Position numbers and translations under genes: made by a program | NCBI GenBank assembly: GCA_034437655.1 | Contig: DAOTTU010000040.1 | Coordinates: forward strand, 1 to 64,000 | Length of the DNA stretch: 64,000 nucleotides | Source: J027 sp034437655 | GTDB lineage: Bacteria; Chloroflexota; Anaerolineae; Aggregatilineales; J027 | Direction: 5' to 3' | Part shown: piece by piece, positions 61,400 through 64,000 of the stretch | Layout of the letters: every line of letters starts with the position of its first letter | How positions within the stretch are numbered: the stretch's first letter is position 1 | The notes under the pieces: model-generated | The model's input: only the letters and a program-made list of their open reading frames with translations | The model's database searches: none | What the model was told of the DNA's origin: nothing

Positions 61400-63097
61400 T
61401 TAATCATGGGATGCCGTGAAAATGTCCTGAAGAATCTGGGCCACAGGGAAGGCACGAACGTTTTCCCCCACAATCAACTGAAATGAATGCATTGCTTGCG
61501 TTAAATGGTTGCCTTGAGCCGATTTTATCCGCCGCATACCTGAGCGGAATACAAGCGGTAGATGATCACCCAACCATAGCGCAACGCCTTCACTGTAGGG
61601 TATCCCTGCGGGGAAATTCATCATCAAATAGGTAAGGCTCCACCCAGATAGCGCCTGGTCCATTAACATACTGCTAGAAATACGGTTAGCATCACAAAAG
61701 CCAATTTCAAAGGCTTGCATGGCTGCCTCTAATTTGCCCATCATGAGTAATGCAGTCGCCTGCGAAATCTGAACAGAGATTCTCAGCCAGCCCAGGCCAA
61801 ATGACTGTGCTATGGTCTCAACTTCCCGTAACTGTTTAAGTACAGATCGGGGATTCTGATACATTGCCAATTCAACAACCGTTTGCATCCAACGCAGATG
61901 CCCTTGCAGTAAAGGCGGGCTACCCTGAGAAACATATTGAGCTGTTTTTTCGAATTGCTCTGTTGCTTGCACAAAGTTGCTTTGCTGGAACTGTAACACG
62001 CCTAAATTGAGTTGCAGGTAGGCCTCTCGTTTGGGGAAATGGTTTCGGCGGGCAATGATCAGCGCATCTCGATAGTCAGCAAGAGCCAGTGGGTTATTTA
62101 CCAACTCGGCAGCACAAATTCCCATACCAGTCTTGGTGTAGAGCATCACAATTTGATCATTGTACTCGCTTGCGATAGCATAGCCCTCTCTCAAATGGCG
62201 CCGTGCCACGCTATACTGCCCAAGTTGAGTGTAAGCCTGCCCTATGTTAGCTTTAAGTTTGGCCAGCAAAGCACGGTCTGTATGCTCGGCAAGTGTTTCG
62301 GCCTGTGCGAGGTATTCTAGTGCGCTGCCTGAGTTCCCCTGTTCTAATTCAGCAACTGCCATCAGTGAATATGCCTCAACCGTGTAGCGCCGTTTATCTT
62401 TTTTCACGGCTCGGTGTGGGGTTATCAGCGGTTTCAGCAGATGCAGTGCAGCGTCGAATTGACCTTTGTGAATATACAATTGAGCAGTATTGAGACATTC
62501 TTGCTCGGGCAGAGGCTGTCGTGGAAATTCGATAGGCCAACCATTCTTGAAATTGTGCGTAACTGTCGTGACAGTAGTGGCATCAGGACGCAATACTGTC
62601 GCTGAGTTCGGTAGAGCAGGCTGTCTGCCAGTCCCCTGTGTTTGCACGCGGTGCGCGTTTAGTTGTTGATAGGCCACATTACGCTGTTCATCATCGAAAT
62701 AATTGAACTCCGACGGACTATCATACACATACCAACTCAGTGCAGTTTTCAGGTCATCTTCCTCAAAGAATGACATTCCCATTCGTAACAACGTCCGGCC
62801 TGTTTGTGTCCAGAAGCTAAGCAACACCAATTCCAGCGCCGTACTGGCAAACCTGGAAGGCTCTACCCTATGAAATGCAGAAAATACTGCAAAGACCTCA
62901 GTTGCAGTATAGGTTCCCGCACGGTCCGATTTACGGTAACGTGACCGAAACATATTCGCTGTAAAACGAGTCGGCAATGCAGCGTTAACCTCAATAACCA
63001 CAGTCTTATAAGGCTTGTGCGTGCGTTTACGCCACAATGAAACCAGGGCGACAACATTGGCTTTATGAACACTCATCTTGATCTGTTTCCTGCCCAT
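61400..63097 (-). CDS. TPR-repeat protein
   Basis: 565 residues, no signal peptide. An N-terminal basic region (MSVHKANVVALVSLWRKR) and about 150 poorly conserved residues are followed by helical TPR units between about 205 and 500, for example ALEYLAQAETLAEHTDRALLAKLKANIGQAYTQ-like pairs and YLQLNLGVLQFQQSNFVQATEQFEK. It probably mediates protein contacts. A second ATG seven codons on (63076) has AGGA upstream and is an equally good start. Convergent with the third kinase gene (21 bases apart). Confidence 0.75.
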   Translation of the reverse strand: MGRKQIKMSVHKANVVALVSLWRKRTHKPYKTVVIEVNAALPTRFTANMFRSRYRKSDRAGTYTATEVFAVFSAFHRVEPSRFASTALELVLLSFWTQTGRTLLRMGMSFFEEDDLKTALSWYVYDSPSEFNYFDDEQRNVAYQQLNAHRVQTQGTGRQPALPNSATVLRPDATTVTTVTHNFKNGWPIEFPRQPLPEQECLNTAQLYIHKGQFDAALHLLKPLITPHRAVKKDKRRYTVEAYSLMAVAELEQGNSGSALEYLAQAETLAEHTDRALLAKLKANIGQAYTQLGQYSVARRHLREGYAIASEYNDQIVMLYTKTGMGICAAELVNNPLALADYRDALIIARRNHFPKREAYLQLNLGVLQFQQSNFVQATEQFEKTAQYVSQGSPPLLQGHLRWMQTVVELAMYQNPRSVLKQLREVETIAQSFGLGWLRISVQISQATALLMMGKLEAAMQAFEIGFCDANRISSSMLMDQALSGWSLTYLMMNFPAGIPYSEGVALWLGDHLPLVFRSGMRRIKSAQGNHLTQAMHSFQLIVGENVRAFPVAQILQDIFTASHD

Positions 63098-63243
63098 GAT
63101 TAAGTCGAAATTTTTAACAGTTTAAAGCATTTTTGGCCAGAAGTGGTCGCGAATGGCCCAAAAACGCTACAACTATTCTGTTACGCTACGATACATCAAG
63201 CTCAGAAAGTTCTACAATGCTAGCTTATAAGGATGCACAATCA

Positions 63244-63681
63244 ATGGTTTTTACAAGCATGATGGGACATGCCGAAAGCGCAGAGGACCGTTCTGCCATT
63301 GAGCTACTGTGGATAATTGTAAAGCACTCTGGCGGAGAAAAAACAATCAACATGCGGCGCGTCGCAGCCATCATTACACAACACACACGTTTTCAGCATC
63401 TCAGCCAGAGGACGGTCATTCGCGTACTTGAAGCAACGGAACAATGTATCAAGCGTCAGGACGGCAAAACAAAGGCACGATCAGCGCTAAGCGAGTTCAC
63501 AACGATTACAGAGAAAGCGGCTGTCCTTGCGACCACCATCGCTGTTGCCCAACAAATCAAACGAATCATCGGCAACTCAATATTAACCACAGCCGACTGC
63601 CTGACACTATTACAACGTATCATCTATCTCGATGAGAACCTTACGCGGCATGTAGTGCAGCAGTTGAATTCAGCAGCGTAA
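63244..63681 (+). CDS. Unknown small helical protein
   Basis: 145 residues if started at ATG 63244, where AAGGA lies 10 bases upstream; an ATG at 63217 is the alternative. No family recognised. It is mostly alpha-helical, with a basic central part (RRVAAIITQHTRFQHLSQRTVIRVLEA) that might bind DNA as a winged or helix-turn-helix unit. Divergent from the TPR gene with about 150 bases between, in which I see no clear promoter. Confidence 0.5.
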   Translation: MVFTSMMGHAESAEDRSAIELLWIIVKHSGGEKTINMRRVAAIITQHTRFQHLSQRTVIRVLEATEQCIKRQDGKTKARSALSEFTTITEKAAVLATTIAVAQQIKRIIGNSILTTADCLTLLQRIIYLDENLTRHVVQQLNSAA

Positions 63682-63710
63682 GTTTACATACCCACTGCAA
63701 CATTCACATC

Positions 63711-63995
63711 TCACTCTTGATGGTCACTCAGTGACGACGACGACTCGAGGTCATCATCGCTGAGAATCTCCTCGACTGCGATCAGTTCTATTGTCGTATA
63801 CTTATCGCGGTTATAAATTTGTCGTACTGCTTCGATCTCGTCCGTGGAGAGCTTTTTCTTGTCATCTGGCAAAAAAGCCTGTGCAAACGCCGCCTGCATT
63901 AGACGTGTGCGCACAAGCAGTGGTGCATATGAAGTCGGGCTTGTGTTTTGCGGGGTCAGACGCTCGGTCGGCATTAACAAGCTAACAGCCAACAC
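63711..63995 (-). CDS. Unknown protein, possibly cut by the window edge
   Basis: 94 residues can be read; the frame begins at a GTG only 5 bases from the edge, so a longer protein extending right is likely. The C-terminus is acidic and Ser-rich (EEILSDDDLESSSSLSDHQE), and the middle is helical (TDEIEAVRQIYNRDKYT). No family recognised. The stop is 29 bases from the stop of the convergent 63244 gene. Confidence 0.4.
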   Translation of the reverse strand: MLAVSLLMPTERLTPQNTSPTSYAPLLVRTRLMQAAFAQAFLPDDKKKLSTDEIEAVRQIYNRDKYTTIELIAVEEILSDDDLESSSSLSDHQE

Positions 63996-64000
63996 CGCAA

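Noticed and set aside
63121..63160. TGGCC-rich inverted repeat upstream of the 63244 gene
   Set aside because: Arms match imperfectly with an extra base and no promoter overlaps it; likely chance.

Overview
The window looks like a chromosomal segment from a free-living bacterium, most probably a member of the Chloroflexota (Anaerolineae-like). This is an inference from gene content: archaeal-type phosphoglycerate mutase, type 2 isopentenyl-diphosphate isomerase, membrane-anchored Cas4-like proteins, Ser/Thr kinases with Thr/Pro-rich stalks, SH3 and SUMF1-type domains, CUT1-type sugar transport, and peptidoglycan genes (ftsL, ftsI, mraY, murD, murJ). No 16S gene is present to confirm it. Coding density is very high. 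No stretch above 300 bases lacks a gene, and many neighbouring genes overlap by 1-15 bases.

Layout. 1-3450: the str operon on the minus strand (rpsL-rpsG-fusA-tuf, tuf cut by the window edge) with a good promoter and a leader that can form competing hairpins. 3480-13337: a central glycolysis block, gap-pgk-Ser/Thr kinase-tpiA-M50-like membrane protein on minus, yvcK just upstream, and apgM divergent on plus. 13490-23727: a plus-strand surface-polysaccharide region with a G5/beta-propeller lipoprotein, a glycosidase-like/O-antigen-ligase fusion, macrodomain protein, UDP-glucuronate decarboxylase-like enzyme, second O-antigen ligase, two tandem GtrA proteins and a GT4 glycosyltransferase. 23764-31943: thioesterase, BchI-like AAA ATPase and membrane protein; acpP; idi2; two alpha/beta-type or membrane genes; a Cas4-like protein split into two membrane-anchored genes; murJ with a STAS-like partner. 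32038-38248: fur with two unknown genes, a pseudo-receiver regulator, transaldolase, M20 peptidase, roadblock protein, hydrolase.

38263-42716: a 983-residue beta-CASP nuclease with a duplicated C-terminal domain, a second kinase and tRNA-Asn(GTT). 42750-50504: a dcw-like cell-wall cluster (ftsL-ftsI-mraY-[SH3-GH5]-[membrane protein]-murD-lipoprotein) that lacks murE, murF and rsmH at the usual places. 50622-53006: rpsB-tsf-pyrH, with a strong terminator just before pyrH. 53284-57474: a sugar ABC transporter operon (binding protein and two permeases, no ATPase) with a promoter/operator. 57611-63995: metallophosphoesterase, a third kinase fused to a stalk, SH3 and SUMF1-like domain, a TPR protein, and two unknown small genes at the edge.

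A recurring theme is enzyme-like domains that appear to have lost catalytic residues: the split Cas4-like protein (Glu replaced by Leu), the glycosidase half of the ligase fusion (nucleophile position Asn), the OmpR-type receiver, the M50-like HExxQ protein and the hydrolase-like lipoprotein. The split Cas4-like pair is the most unusual object seen.
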